Source: Oligoflexus sp. (GTDB taxonomy: Bacteria; Bdellovibrionota_B; Oligoflexia; Oligoflexales; Oligoflexaceae). Taken from it: 64,000 nucleotides of DNA. Location: the NCBI GenBank assembly GCA_014378195.1, contig JACMOC010000083.1:132149-196148 (forward strand), given 5' to 3'. A program made the position numbers and the translations under genes. The notes beneath the pieces were generated by a model, which saw only the letters and a program-made list of their open reading frames with translations, was not told the origin of the DNA and searched no databases. This document shows, piece by piece, positions 53,760 through 62,194 of the stretch; the stretch's first letter is position 1; each line of letters begins with the position of its first letter.

Positions 53760-54769
53760 TGTGTAAGTTGAGGCAGTGCAAGCAGAGGGACGAGCCAGGC
53801 AAGGGCGCCCTCGCTTGCACGAACATCTCCGAAAACATTGCTGATCAACGAGAAAAATTCTGGGTGCTCGGCCCAAATCATTGTGTCCCATAGAGCCTCT
53901 TCGAGATAAGCAAAAACGAGCAAGCTCAGCACAAAAAGCGCGGGTTTCACGAAGGCTTGCGCCTTTGGAAACGGAGGCAAAGTCCTGGACGCATCTGCCA
54001 AGTAAATCAGACCCATATAGGCCACACCATGACTGATGACGTTGGTCGCTGTAAAGGCAAAATCGCTATTCCAGTAGAGTATCCCCATCCCAAAACTCAG
54101 CGCTGTTCCGATCAATACAGCGGCTTTGGGGACGTTAAATTTTTGTCCTGTGCGGACAAGAAAAATTTCTTTACTCGTCCAAAGGCAGGCGATTATCAAA
54201 GCTGTCACGTGAAATGCCCCTCGCCATGAGGCGCCCTTTACAATAAGAAAATCACCGGGAACAAACCAATTGAAAGTGCGCGAGGGGTCGAGATGCCAGA
54301 GAGCGAGAGGATAAAGACTCGCTGTATAAATAGCAATTTGATCCAGCCTATGAACCCAGAGAGGATCACGACGGGCGTTGCGTTTGTACAGCATAAAAAG
54401 GCCGTAAGGCTGCCTCACAAAATGAAAAACGGCGATGTAAGAAAGGAGTCGCCAGAAGATCAGGGCATCCCATTGATAGGCGGCGAACACCAGGGCATAG
54501 GCAACAAGGGGGACCAGTAAAAGCAGGCGTTTTTCGTCTCGCCACATACGCGCACTCAAGACCGTACGATAGAGACTCGCGTAAACGTGTCCGACGTCGA
54601 TCGCAAGAATGAAAAGGAGCCAAGCGAGGGGCGAAAGCGGTGTGTTCAGCAATTCCGGCTTGAGCTTGGCGATACTAGCGACCAACACCGTGGCGAAAAA
54701 GGGAGGGGAGAGAATCCAGACGCTATCGTAGGCCACGGATTTGAGCCAGGGTTGTCCTTTTAAGTCCAT
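53687..54769 (-). CDS. Polytopic membrane protein of unknown function
   Basis: This 360-residue protein has about nine to ten hydrophobic helices and several histidine/tyrosine-bearing helix ends (IDVGHVYASLYRT, YIAVFHFVRQPYG, ISHGVAYMG, LTHYIWDGFIWR). Such motifs resemble di-iron or haem membrane enzymes, but I cannot assign a family. The start overlaps the FAD oxidoreductase stop by ten bases, so it is the last gene of the SPFH/polyamine operon. Its final 24 codons lie antisense within the end of pfaC, an unusually long convergent overlap. Confidence 0.8.
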   Translation of the reverse strand: MDLKGQPWLKSVAYDSVWILSPPFFATVLVASIAKLKPELLNTPLSPLAWLLFILAIDVGHVYASLYRTVLSARMWRDEKRLLLLVPLVAYALVFAAYQWDALIFWRLLSYIAVFHFVRQPYGLFMLYKRNARRDPLWVHRLDQIAIYTASLYPLALWHLDPSRTFNWFVPGDFLIVKGASWRGAFHVTALIIACLWTSKEIFLVRTGQKFNVPKAAVLIGTALSFGMGILYWNSDFAFTATNVISHGVAYMGLIYLADASRTLPPFPKAQAFVKPALFVLSLLVFAYLEEALWDTMIWAEHPEFFSLISNVFGDVRASEGALAWLVPLLALPQLTHYIWDGFIWRKRPSAASISSPSSL

Positions 54770-56343
54770 GGCGTGACACCTAACACTTGGCGGGCTGCTT
54801 TGAGTCCTTGAGCAAAAGCTTCTTCAAATATCGAAATGCCGCTCATGTCCGTATGGGCCAAGGCAAGCCTTGGAAACGGCGCTTCATTGAGCGCCTGTCG
54901 ATATTCGCCCGTAATATAGCCGGGCTTTGGCTGTATCATTCCGTGGCCCCAGAGCCAGATCGAAACGTTTTGTATGGAATCGCTATAACCTGGATGCATC
55001 ATTTCAAAGTCGGCCTTAACGAGCCGGACCCAGTCTTCAGTCGATCGCAGGCCCGAAACCGCGCGCAAATAATCGGACGAACCGCCTGTCAAAGGCCAAT
55101 ACGAAGTGAGTATACCTTTGCTCGCATAACGCTCGATCGATTGATGATTCGAGACGACATATCCAAGCGAAGCCGACCCGTAGGGTACGTTATCCCAGGC
55201 AAGCGGTGTTCCGTTGCTTAGAGGCATAGAATCCACTTCGCAGTTCGCGACCATCCATGGTGCGTAGGACATCATGTCCTTACTGTAAGGGAGTTCGGGT
55301 AGCAGGCGGCTTCCTGCAAAGCGAGGTACAGCAAGAATCACATCGGACGCTAACCAGCGGCGGTTCGCCCCTAACGTCTCAGACCAACTCTCGATCGCCC
55401 AAAGTCCAGAACCCTTTTCCGGGGAGAGTTTATGGACTATTTCGCCGCCCGTGAACTTGGCTTCGGAGCCCTTTATAAGCTGTTTTACCAGCCAGTTGTT
55501 GCCTTCGGGCCAAGTCAGGACTTTGTTGTTCTCGCCTGAACGCGCGGCAAAATAATGGAGACCTGCCCATGCGGATGTTTCTTCCCAGTCCGTTCCATAA
55601 TCGTCCCGGCAGCAGTAGTTAAGGTACCAACCCAAAAATGGGGACGTCCAGCCCTGACCGCGTACAAAGTTGGCAAACGTCATCCGGTCGAGTTCGGCAT
55701 AATGTGGGTCGATCGACGATAGACTGAGGGGGATCTGGAAGCCTCTTTTATTGTCGCGACCAATCGATGCGCGCATCACGTCGGTGTAAGCAAAAAACGC
55801 GCGAATTTCTTTGATCGTGCTCGGTTCGAGGGATTTCCAGGGTATCAATCCTTCATGCCAGGCCCCTTGATAATAGAGGCGTTCTTCGACGTCGTGGCAA
55901 AGGTAATCGTCGTTATAAACGGCCTGACCACGCCCGTCCCGTCCGGTGATCACACCACAATCCGTTAAAAAAGCCATTAGATCGTGGTTGTTCGCGCCCG
56001 GCTGGGGAAGGTAGTGCGCTCCCCAAGGAAATGATAAATCTCCAGTGTGACCGGCCCGAGCATTGCCGCCCGGTTCACTTGCGAGGTCGAGGATATGATA
56101 GTCGTTCGATCCGGCTTTTTTTAAGGTATAGGCAGCCGCCAGGCCTGATACGCCTGCGCCGATAATCAAGGTTCCGACCTTAGGCCCTGGCTCCGAAGGC
56201 GGGAAGTTTTGATTCCATAGTCTATGTCCGGATACGTGATCGGCCCCGACGATTGCCGATTTTTTGTTCTTCGTGCAAGCGGTCAAACTCAAAAGGCCGG
56301 ATGCGAGTAAAGTCCTGCGATCTGTGGGAAATTTATCGAACAT
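54760..56343 (-). CDS. FAD-dependent oxidoreductase (amine-oxidase-like), exported lipoprotein
   Basis: This 527-residue flavoprotein has a twin-arginine-like signal (DRRTLLASGLLSL) that ends in a lipobox LTAC (Cys23), so a Tat-exported lipoprotein is likely. The dinucleotide motif IIGAGVSGLAAAYTL is at 60-74, and the C-terminal FAD contact region reads ALAHTDMSGISIFEEAFAQG. Its fold resembles polyamine/monoamine oxidases and protoporphyrinogen-type FAD enzymes. Lying directly behind a spermidine-synthase-like gene (11-base overlap), it may oxidise a polyamine or a polyamine-modified product; this is inference. ATG 56343 is preferred to the longer in-frame start at 56391. Confidence 0.86.
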   Translation of the reverse strand: MFDKFPTDRRTLLASGLLSLTACTKNKKSAIVGADHVSGHRLWNQNFPPSEPGPKVGTLIIGAGVSGLAAAYTLKKAGSNDYHILDLASEPGGNARAGHTGDLSFPWGAHYLPQPGANNHDLMAFLTDCGVITGRDGRGQAVYNDDYLCHDVEERLYYQGAWHEGLIPWKSLEPSTIKEIRAFFAYTDVMRASIGRDNKRGFQIPLSLSSIDPHYAELDRMTFANFVRGQGWTSPFLGWYLNYCCRDDYGTDWEETSAWAGLHYFAARSGENNKVLTWPEGNNWLVKQLIKGSEAKFTGGEIVHKLSPEKGSGLWAIESWSETLGANRRWLASDVILAVPRFAGSRLLPELPYSKDMMSYAPWMVANCEVDSMPLSNGTPLAWDNVPYGSASLGYVVSNHQSIERYASKGILTSYWPLTGGSSDYLRAVSGLRSTEDWVRLVKADFEMMHPGYSDSIQNVSIWLWGHGMIQPKPGYITGEYRQALNEAPFPRLALAHTDMSGISIFEEAFAQGLKAARQVLGVTPWT

Positions 56344-57829
56344 ACTGCGCCCATTCCTGTTCAAACGTGCGAACCAGAGCCTGATTGTCAAGGCGATTGA
56401 TCGTTGAAATGGTCGATTGCATATCTTTCGGGAACTGGAAAAGGTTGGGCAGATCTTCGGTCTTTAAAAACCTGAGGTTCTCGGGGAGGCTTTCGGGCAG
56501 CACATAATCATGACGACCAGCAATCACAAAGCCCCATTCCCCGAAGGAAGGAACGTAGGCGTGATACGGCGCGGTTTTGAGCCCGCTGGCCGTAAGCGTA
56601 TTCACGACTGTCCAGTAGGATTGTTTTGCATAAAAAGGCGAAGTGGATTGCACGACCATAAGCCCTTGAGGACTCATGGCGTTTTTCACTAAATCATAAA
56701 ACCGCGTACTGTAGAGTTTGCCGATAGAAAAGTTGGAGGGATCAGGGAAATCGATAATCACAAAATCGAAGGTTTCATGATTGGTCCTGAGCCACTGAAA
56801 GGCATCCTGGTGAACAAGATGGAACTTCGGCGAACTCAGCGAGTTTTGGTTGAGCTCCAGTAGGAGTGAGTTTTTGGTGGCAAGATCCGTCACGGCGCTA
56901 TCAAGATCGATCATGGTCACACTTTCAATCTCTGGGTATTTCCAGATTTCCCGGACGGCAAGCCCATCCCCACCGCCCAGCACCAGGACTCTTTTGGCCC
57001 CGGGAATGCTGGCCAAACCGGGATGAACAAGCGCTTCGTGATAACGGTATTCGTCGATAGAGGAAAACTGCAGATTTCCATTTAAAAAAAGCCGCAGGTC
57101 ATTCGCGCGTTTGGTCATGAGAACCCGCTGATAGGGTGAACTGATCGAAGTGATCACGGGATCGGGATAGGAAAGACTTTCGCCCCAGCGCGTGATGAGA
57201 TCGCCTGCACCCAATCCTATAGTCATCAAAAAAACCACAACACCAACGAGATACGATTCCGTACGGGCCCACCGTTGCCCCTTGCCGAGCACCTTGAGTG
57301 ACGCTCCAGCGACTAAAGCATTACATAAGCCAAACAAAAATCCCGACCGAACCAAGCCTAGATGCGGGACGAGAACGAGAGGGAAAAGCAGCGAAGCCAG
57401 CAATGCGCCGAGATAATCAAAAGTAAACACTTTGGCTACAAGTTCTTTAAAGTCGAACTCATCTTTGAGGATACGCATAAGTATAGGAATTTCGATACCG
57501 ACGAGGATACCCGTGATCATCACACTCGCGTAGAGTAGGATGCGAAAGTCGGAAACCTCGGAAAACGCCACAAAAAGGACGGCAGCCGAGCTTCCTCCAA
57601 ACACAGCCAGGAGGAGTTCGACGCGAATAAACAGCTTAAGCAGGTCTTTTTTGATGAACTTCGATAGATAGGAGCCTATGCCCATCGACGAAAGATAGAC
57701 GCCAATAATTGTTGAAAACTGTGTGATCGAATCGCCGAGGAGATAGGACGCAAGCGTGCCGGCTATCAGTTCATAAACCAGCCCGGCCGTCGCAATAACG
57801 AAAGCGGATGCTAAAAGTAATGCTGCCAC
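56333..57829 (-). CDS. Membrane-bound spermidine-synthase-like protein (polyamine aminopropyltransferase)
   Basis: This 498-residue protein has an N-terminal half with about seven membrane helices (1-215) and a C-terminal SpeE-like methyltransferase-fold domain (about 225-455). It carries LVLGGGDGLAVREIW, the acidic MIDLDSAV, and the DFVIIDFPDPSNFSIGKLYS region with the catalytic acidic residue, followed by VVQSTSP. This architecture is a known family of membrane aminopropyltransferase homologues. The GTG start has GTGAG upstream. It sits between DUF350 and an FAD oxidoreductase, as in polyamine/SPFH gene clusters of other bacteria. Confidence 0.9.
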   Translation of the reverse strand: MAALLLASAFVIATAGLVYELIAGTLASYLLGDSITQFSTIIGVYLSSMGIGSYLSKFIKKDLLKLFIRVELLLAVFGGSSAAVLFVAFSEVSDFRILLYASVMITGILVGIEIPILMRILKDEFDFKELVAKVFTFDYLGALLASLLFPLVLVPHLGLVRSGFLFGLCNALVAGASLKVLGKGQRWARTESYLVGVVVFLMTIGLGAGDLITRWGESLSYPDPVITSISSPYQRVLMTKRANDLRLFLNGNLQFSSIDEYRYHEALVHPGLASIPGAKRVLVLGGGDGLAVREIWKYPEIESVTMIDLDSAVTDLATKNSLLLELNQNSLSSPKFHLVHQDAFQWLRTNHETFDFVIIDFPDPSNFSIGKLYSTRFYDLVKNAMSPQGLMVVQSTSPFYAKQSYWTVVNTLTASGLKTAPYHAYVPSFGEWGFVIAGRHDYVLPESLPENLRFLKTEDLPNLFQFPKDMQSTISTINRLDNQALVRTFEQEWAQYVR

Positions 57830-57848
57830 TAAAAACTCACTTTCTCGT

Positions 57849-58067
57849 CTAGCCGTGTATGGCGGCTGCTATAATATTGCCAAGCGCGATGATCGCCGCC
57901 GAGCAGGTGAGGGCCAGGGGCATGTTTTTTTCTTCTGCTATTTCTTTCCAGAGTTGGCCTGGCGTTAACTTATCGAATACTATCACTCCGAAAATGAGGA
58001 TGAGAATACCAAGAGCCGAAAACACCACGGCAGTGATCACATAACGCCAGATAATGATAGAATCCAT
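57849..58067 (-). CDS. DUF350 small membrane protein
   Basis: This 72-residue protein has two membrane helices (about 8-30 and 50-70) around the conserved loop FDKLTPGQLWKEI and the segment EEKNMPLAL typical of DUF350 (YjfL-like). It is short, as only a single repeat unit is present. The gene begins 21 bases after the small lipoprotein-like gene and 19 bases before the aminopropyltransferase start. DUF350 is regularly found with DUF4178 and membrane spermidine-synthase-like genes. Confidence 0.88.
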   Translation of the reverse strand: MDSIIIWRYVITAVVFSALGILILIFGVIVFDKLTPGQLWKEIAEEKNMPLALTCSAAIIALGNIIAAAIHG

Positions 58068-58088
58068 GTTTCAATCTCCTCTGATAAA

Positions 58089-58253
58089 TTATTTATGATA
58101 GGTCCGAAAACTTCTGCCCCCGTTCCCTGGCCTCGCTGCGCCCATAACACCAAGACCAGCCCCTCGATCGTCCGTACAGGAGTGGCCCGTCATAGCAAAA
58201 AACGAAAAAAACAAACAAATCAGAACACCGTAGATACGGTAGGAAAAGATCAT
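58089..58253 (-). CDS. 54-residue lipoprotein-like small protein
   Basis: This short frame starts MIFSYRIYGVLICLFFSFFA, a signal-peptide-like N-terminus, and continues with TGHSC (possible lipobox, Cys26). A short Gly/Arg-rich tail follows (GAARPGNGGRSFRTYHK). Its ATG overlaps the DUF4178 stop in an ATGA arrangement (58250-58253), and its TAA (58089-58091) is 21 bases before the DUF350 start, so it fits the operon as a coupled gene. It is below common length cut-offs and easily missed. No function can be given. Confidence 0.6.
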   Translation of the reverse strand: MIFSYRIYGVLICLFFSFFAMTGHSCTDDRGAGLGVMGAARPGNGGRSFRTYHK

Positions 58254-59506
58254 GTAACGACCTCAACGTTGCTACTCAACCAGCGGTTTTTCTCCTCAAG
58301 GATAGCAGCGAGCCAGTAAAGGAGAGGAAACAGGCTGAGGAGGCTCAAACATATCCAGAAGGGGAGTTGTGTCGGTGGGTTCAAAATCCCACTGACCGTG
58401 AGACTGTTCGGAGACCCTCCTTTGTTTTCTTTTTCCAGATCAAATTCAATGTGATAGGGGCCTTTTTTCATCTGCGGGAAAAACAGGGATGCCTGGCGAT
58501 CACCCTCGTAGCCACCTTCGCCGTCACTGTAAAGTGAAAGCTCGCGCTGGAATGCGAAGGCGGCCTCCTGATTGTGTTCTGGTACTACGGTGCCGATGAT
58601 ATCGACCCAAGAGTCCACGACACTCGCAGATAGATCCAACTGCAGATTGCTATTGGCATTAGGCATTTCAAACGAATCCGTTTTAAAAACGCCCTTCCCG
58701 TTCGGAAAGGAAATAGCCTTATTGAACAAACGCGTGTTGGTCGAAATCACGACGAAACAGCATTGGATGAGAGTCAAAATAAGTGCTAGAAAGGCCCAGC
58801 TTTTGACAAGCTTGGGAAGAAGTTTATAGGATGACGGTTGATTGGAACCGATTCGAGACTGCCTCGGCATGGTTTGTATGCCGAAACATTTCTGGATTTC
58901 GGCCTTATCAACATAAACGCCTGAGGTCCACATGACTTCGTCCAGGCTTGTCTCTAAAGAAAGCATAGCCGGTGGCGCAATAAAATCCTGGACATCGATC
59001 GTGTCACCGACCTTCACGCGCCAGTAAAATTCTCCCAGAACAAATCCTACTCGGGCTTTGCCCGTATAGAACTGGGTATAAGTCCGTCCCATCCATGACA
59101 CTCTGGGTCGTCCGGATAAACGCATATTTTTTGGAATCCGACGCGTAAGTTCCATGAACGTCCAATGGCCGTCCGACTCGACAAGGAACCGATACCCCTC
59201 ATAGGGATTGAACAGGAGATATTCCGACCAGTGGAAACGTTCCGCATCATTAAAACGAACCATGAAGCCTATCGCCTGCCAACGCTGTCCACCAAATGTG
59301 AACTTTTTGCCAAGCTCAAGAAGGCTGATGAAGGATACACTTTGATTGGCATTAACTAAGACTTTGTAACCATCGTTATCTTCCTGAACGATCGATTTGC
59401 AGCTCGGGCACACAAAGGTCATGCTCTGCCCTAAAGCATGGACCGGAATAGGACTTCCGCAGTGAACACACTGGAAAGTGATGGGAATCGTTTGATCACC
59501 AGCCAT
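58250..59506 (-). CDS. DUF4178 protein with zinc ribbon and two membrane helices
   Basis: This 418-residue protein begins with a zinc ribbon (CVHCG at 13-17, CPSCK at 33-37), then a DUF4178 domain (about 60-200; LGKKFTFGGQRWQAIGFM, WSEYLLFNPYEGYRFLVE) and a membrane helix near 238-258. A predicted periplasmic beta-rich part (about 260-380) and a second helix (about 383-405) follow. The start overlaps the upstream DUF4178 gene by 11 bases. The double-helix topology suggests it spans the membrane and senses or shapes the envelope; this is inference. Confidence 0.88.
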   Translation of the reverse strand: MAGDQTIPITFQCVHCGSPIPVHALGQSMTFVCPSCKSIVQEDNDGYKVLVNANQSVSFISLLELGKKFTFGGQRWQAIGFMVRFNDAERFHWSEYLLFNPYEGYRFLVESDGHWTFMELTRRIPKNMRLSGRPRVSWMGRTYTQFYTGKARVGFVLGEFYWRVKVGDTIDVQDFIAPPAMLSLETSLDEVMWTSGVYVDKAEIQKCFGIQTMPRQSRIGSNQPSSYKLLPKLVKSWAFLALILTLIQCCFVVISTNTRLFNKAISFPNGKGVFKTDSFEMPNANSNLQLDLSASVVDSWVDIIGTVVPEHNQEAAFAFQRELSLYSDGEGGYEGDRQASLFFPQMKKGPYHIEFDLEKENKGGSPNSLTVSGILNPPTQLPFWICLSLLSLFPLLYWLAAILEEKNRWLSSNVEVVT

Positions 59507-60143
59507 CGAGATGCCTCAGATTTTTGAAATGAAAATCGCCGAATGCTACGTAACGACCGACATAGGCAGATACACGACTCTTGCCATGCTCATCCTGTCC
59601 AGATTCCAAACTCAAAAAATCTCCATTTGTATTACTTGCATCGATACTTTTGAGTTCTTCATTTGGGGAGGATATGACTGGAAGTTCCCCCTCGGAGCCG
59701 AGGCATTTCGCAATTTTTATATCGTTAACCGCAAACTGTTTGCCCGCAGCTTTGACCGATGATGCAACCGTCAAAGCCTCAAATTCGCCCCTGCTCATCT
59801 CAGTTTCGACTGGATAAGCAATCATCCAAAGGCCCTGGGCTTCCGCGATCCAGGCCCCTTTGCCCTTCGAAAAACTCGCGTACCATTCCGTCCAATAGCC
59901 ATCGGTCCAACGCATGCGTCGCCGGCCAATAATCGTCAAGACTTCATTTAAAAACGTTCCGTTCGTGCCGACCTGTAAGGGCGTGATCTCGGGTGGCAAT
60001 TCGGCAACTTTGCCAAAAACCTTCCAGTCTTTATCAAAAAGAAGGGTGTTTTTGCAAAATAAGCAGTTCACGAAAATAGTCGCCGGTGAATGGAGCGTAA
60101 TTGGCCCTCCGCATCCGGGGCAGCAAAGCAATCGGCTTTCCAA
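59496..60143 (-). CDS. DUF4178 protein, soluble copy with zinc ribbon
   Basis: This 215-residue protein has an N-terminal zinc ribbon (CPGCG and CLFCK) and one DUF4178 domain (LQVGTNGTFLNEVLTIIGR, WTEWYASF, GKGAWIAEAQGLWMI), without membrane helices. The TTG start at 60143 is supported by AAGGGA about nine bases upstream; no ATG is available in frame. It lies 25 bases after the SPFH gene and overlaps the next DUF4178 gene. Confidence 0.87.
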   Translation of the reverse strand: MESRLLCCPGCGGPITLHSPATIFVNCLFCKNTLLFDKDWKVFGKVAELPPEITPLQVGTNGTFLNEVLTIIGRRRMRWTDGYWTEWYASFSKGKGAWIAEAQGLWMIAYPVETEMSRGEFEALTVASSVKAAGKQFAVNDIKIAKCLGSEGELPVISSPNEELKSIDASNTNGDFLSLESGQDEHGKSRVSAYVGRYVAFGDFHFKNLRHLDGW

Positions 60144-60168
60144 ATTGAATCATCCCTTCCCTGGCAGA

Positions 60169-61158
60169 TTAGATGCGGGACAAGAGATCGGCTTTTTTGC
60201 GATCAAATTCCTCTTGCGTCAACACACCCTTCTGCAGAAGATCGTGCATTTTTTCGAGAAGGGCAAATGTGTCTTCTTTTGGAGCCCCTGAACCTCCGCC
60301 TGGGGCCGTGAAAGCACCGGCCATGGCCTGCCCCAGTCCGACGCCTGCTCCCAGGCCGACTCCGAGTCCTGCCACTCCCCCTGGATTCTGGGCTGCGAGA
60401 GGAATACTCTCCGCCGCCTGGAACTGTGCGTATCGGCCGAGATCACCGAGCATTCGCACTGAGGTCGCTTTGTCGAAATATTTTTGGATGTCTTCGGGAA
60501 GACTGATGCTTTGAATGGTGAACGTCGCCAGTTCCAGCCCGTATTGTGCAAAAGCGGGCTGCAAAACTGTTTTAAGGGCAAGCGAAAATTTATCCTGCTC
60601 GGCGGCCATGTCAAGGAAAGAGACGGATGCGGACCCGAAGTGGGTTGATAACGAAGATAAGATCAGAGCGCGCAACTGGTCGTCAAGTTCCTCTGTTCTA
60701 TACACGGGTCTAGTTCCCGATATTTTTTGAAAAAAGATTCGGGGATCGACGATTTTGTAAGAAAAGTTGCCGTGGGCCCGCAGGCGAATCGGTCCGGCTT
60801 CTTTGTCCCGGATAATAATAGGATTGGCTGTCCCCCAGCGCTGATCGATCTGCTCTCGCGTCGAAAAGTAGAAGACATCGGATTTGAATGGCGATGCAAA
60901 AAGTTTGTCCCAGTTTTTTAAGTTGGTCAGCAAGGGAAGTGTTTGGGTCGTCAGGGTATGGAGGCCAGGGCCAAAAAAGTCGGCTATCTTGCCTTCGTTT
61001 ACAAACAGGGCCAGCTGCGATTCCCTGACGGTAAGTTTCGCACCGTTCTGAATCTCCTTATCCTGCATGGGAACCTGATAGCTTAAAATGCCGTTGGTCG
61101 TCTCGCTCCAGTCGATAACGTCGATAAACTGCTTTTTAATGAAATCGAGAATACCCAT
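60169..61158 (-). CDS. SPFH-domain (YdjI/virion-core-like) protein with C-terminal SHOCT
   Basis: This 329-residue protein has an SPFH/band-7-like domain (about 35-245) of the YdjI subtype, without an N-terminal membrane helix. It includes QLALFVNEGKIADFFGPGLH and the segment LELATFTIQSISLPEDIQKY. A Gly/Ala-rich hinge (about 260-290) follows, then a SHOCT motif (LLEKMHDLLQKGVLTQEEFDRKKADLLSRI region, 300-329). Such proteins oligomerise at membranes and partner with DUF4178/DUF350 proteins. It is the first gene of the eight-gene minus-strand operon. Confidence 0.9.
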   Translation of the reverse strand: MGILDFIKKQFIDVIDWSETTNGILSYQVPMQDKEIQNGAKLTVRESQLALFVNEGKIADFFGPGLHTLTTQTLPLLTNLKNWDKLFASPFKSDVFYFSTREQIDQRWGTANPIIIRDKEAGPIRLRAHGNFSYKIVDPRIFFQKISGTRPVYRTEELDDQLRALILSSLSTHFGSASVSFLDMAAEQDKFSLALKTVLQPAFAQYGLELATFTIQSISLPEDIQKYFDKATSVRMLGDLGRYAQFQAAESIPLAAQNPGGVAGLGVGLGAGVGLGQAMAGAFTAPGGGSGAPKEDTFALLEKMHDLLQKGVLTQEEFDRKKADLLSRI

Positions 61159-61469
61159 TAATCTTCCCTTTTTGACAGAGGAAATGTGCTTTTTTTTTGA
61201 AAGTTGGGAGGAGTATATCGCAGATCAAAAAGGCCGCAAACAATTCGCGCTATGTATTTTCGAAAGATTGCTAGGTCAAGCTGTCTCTAATGACACTCCA
61301 TGACTAAGCCGGGTAAACTGAATGCGGAATGAATACGGATTGTGCTATATTCTGACATAACTCATGTTAAAGTCTAACTTTTCCGATTCGATCATGATAT
61401 TGATTCAATTTGTTGCATCTTTGGCCGCCACTGTCAGCCGTGCCTATGATTTTCTACAGGGACCAGCGA
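61159..61469. other. Divergent intergenic region with possible dedA promoter
   Basis: No gene is supported between the SPFH operon and dedA. A TGC-TATATT extended -10-like element at 61343-61351 points towards dedA, with only a weak -35. A poly-T run at 61192-61200 lies just upstream of the SPFH gene. Confidence 0.3.
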
Positions 61470-62129
61470 ATGGGATTTTCGGAAGCGGAGCTATTGAATT
61501 GGTTTACTCAGTACGCATATCAAGCCTGGCTTATATATCTTGGCATTTTTGTGCTGATGATGGCCTCGGGTTTTGGACTTCCTATACCCGAAGAAGTAAC
61601 GTTGATCAGTTCAGGACTGGTCTGCTACGTTGCGTCGCGTCCTGATCTCTATCCTCCTCCGTTGGAAGGATCGCATCCCGTCAATCCCTATATTACGGCT
61701 GGTGTTGCGTTTTTTTCTGTGGTGTTTGCCGACTGCCTGGTTTTTTTCCTTGGCAAATTTTTCGGGGGTAAGATATTGCGGGCACCTTATATGGCCCGCT
61801 ATCGCGAGCGTTTTGAAAAGGTCGGAGAGTGGACCAAAAGATACGGTATGTGGGCGGCAGGTGCTTTCCGGTTTACGCCCGGTCTTCGTTTCCCTGGGCA
61901 TTTCGCTTGCGGAATGATGGGACTGAAGGTTTCGAAGTTTATTGCAGTTGACGGTATCGCTGCAGCAATAAGTGTTCCGACTCAGGTTTTGCTGGTGGCG
62001 TTTTACGGCGAGACTATTCTCGTTTATTTTAGGCAGTTCAAGCTTGCTTTGCTTGGTTTCATAGCTCTGGGTTTGCTTTATTATCTGGCCCGAAAGTTCT
62101 GGAAAAAAAGTGGGACACCAGTGGCTTAG
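61470..62129 (+). CDS. DedA/VTT-domain membrane protein
   Basis: This 219-residue DedA-family protein is a likely lipid scramblase or proton-driven envelope transporter. Motifs are GFGLPIPEEVTLISSGLV near residue 36, AFFSVVFADCLVFFLGKFFG with the family acidic residue, and the re-entrant loop FRFTPGLRFPGHFACG. About four to five membrane segments are visible. ATG 61470 is chosen because CAGGGA lies at the right distance; in-frame ATGs further upstream (e.g. 61446) lack one. It is monocistronic, with a terminator after the stop. Confidence 0.88.
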   Translation: MGFSEAELLNWFTQYAYQAWLIYLGIFVLMMASGFGLPIPEEVTLISSGLVCYVASRPDLYPPPLEGSHPVNPYITAGVAFFSVVFADCLVFFLGKFFGGKILRAPYMARYRERFEKVGEWTKRYGMWAAGAFRFTPGLRFPGHFACGMMGLKVSKFIAVDGIAAAISVPTQVLLVAFYGETILVYFRQFKLALLGFIALGLLYYLARKFWKKSGTPVA

Positions 62130-62145
62130 TAAAATAGTAGTACTC

Positions 62146-62180
62146 AATAGAAAGTCGGAGCCAGTCCGGCTTTCTATTTT
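62146..62180 (+). terminator. Intrinsic terminator after dedA
   Basis: AATAGAAAG (62146-62154) pairs with CTTTCTATT (62170-62178), with an inner CGG/CCG pair, and ends in TTTT. It separates dedA from the convergent fumC, and may serve both. Confidence 0.85.
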
Positions 62181-62194
62181 ATGACTTCGATGTA

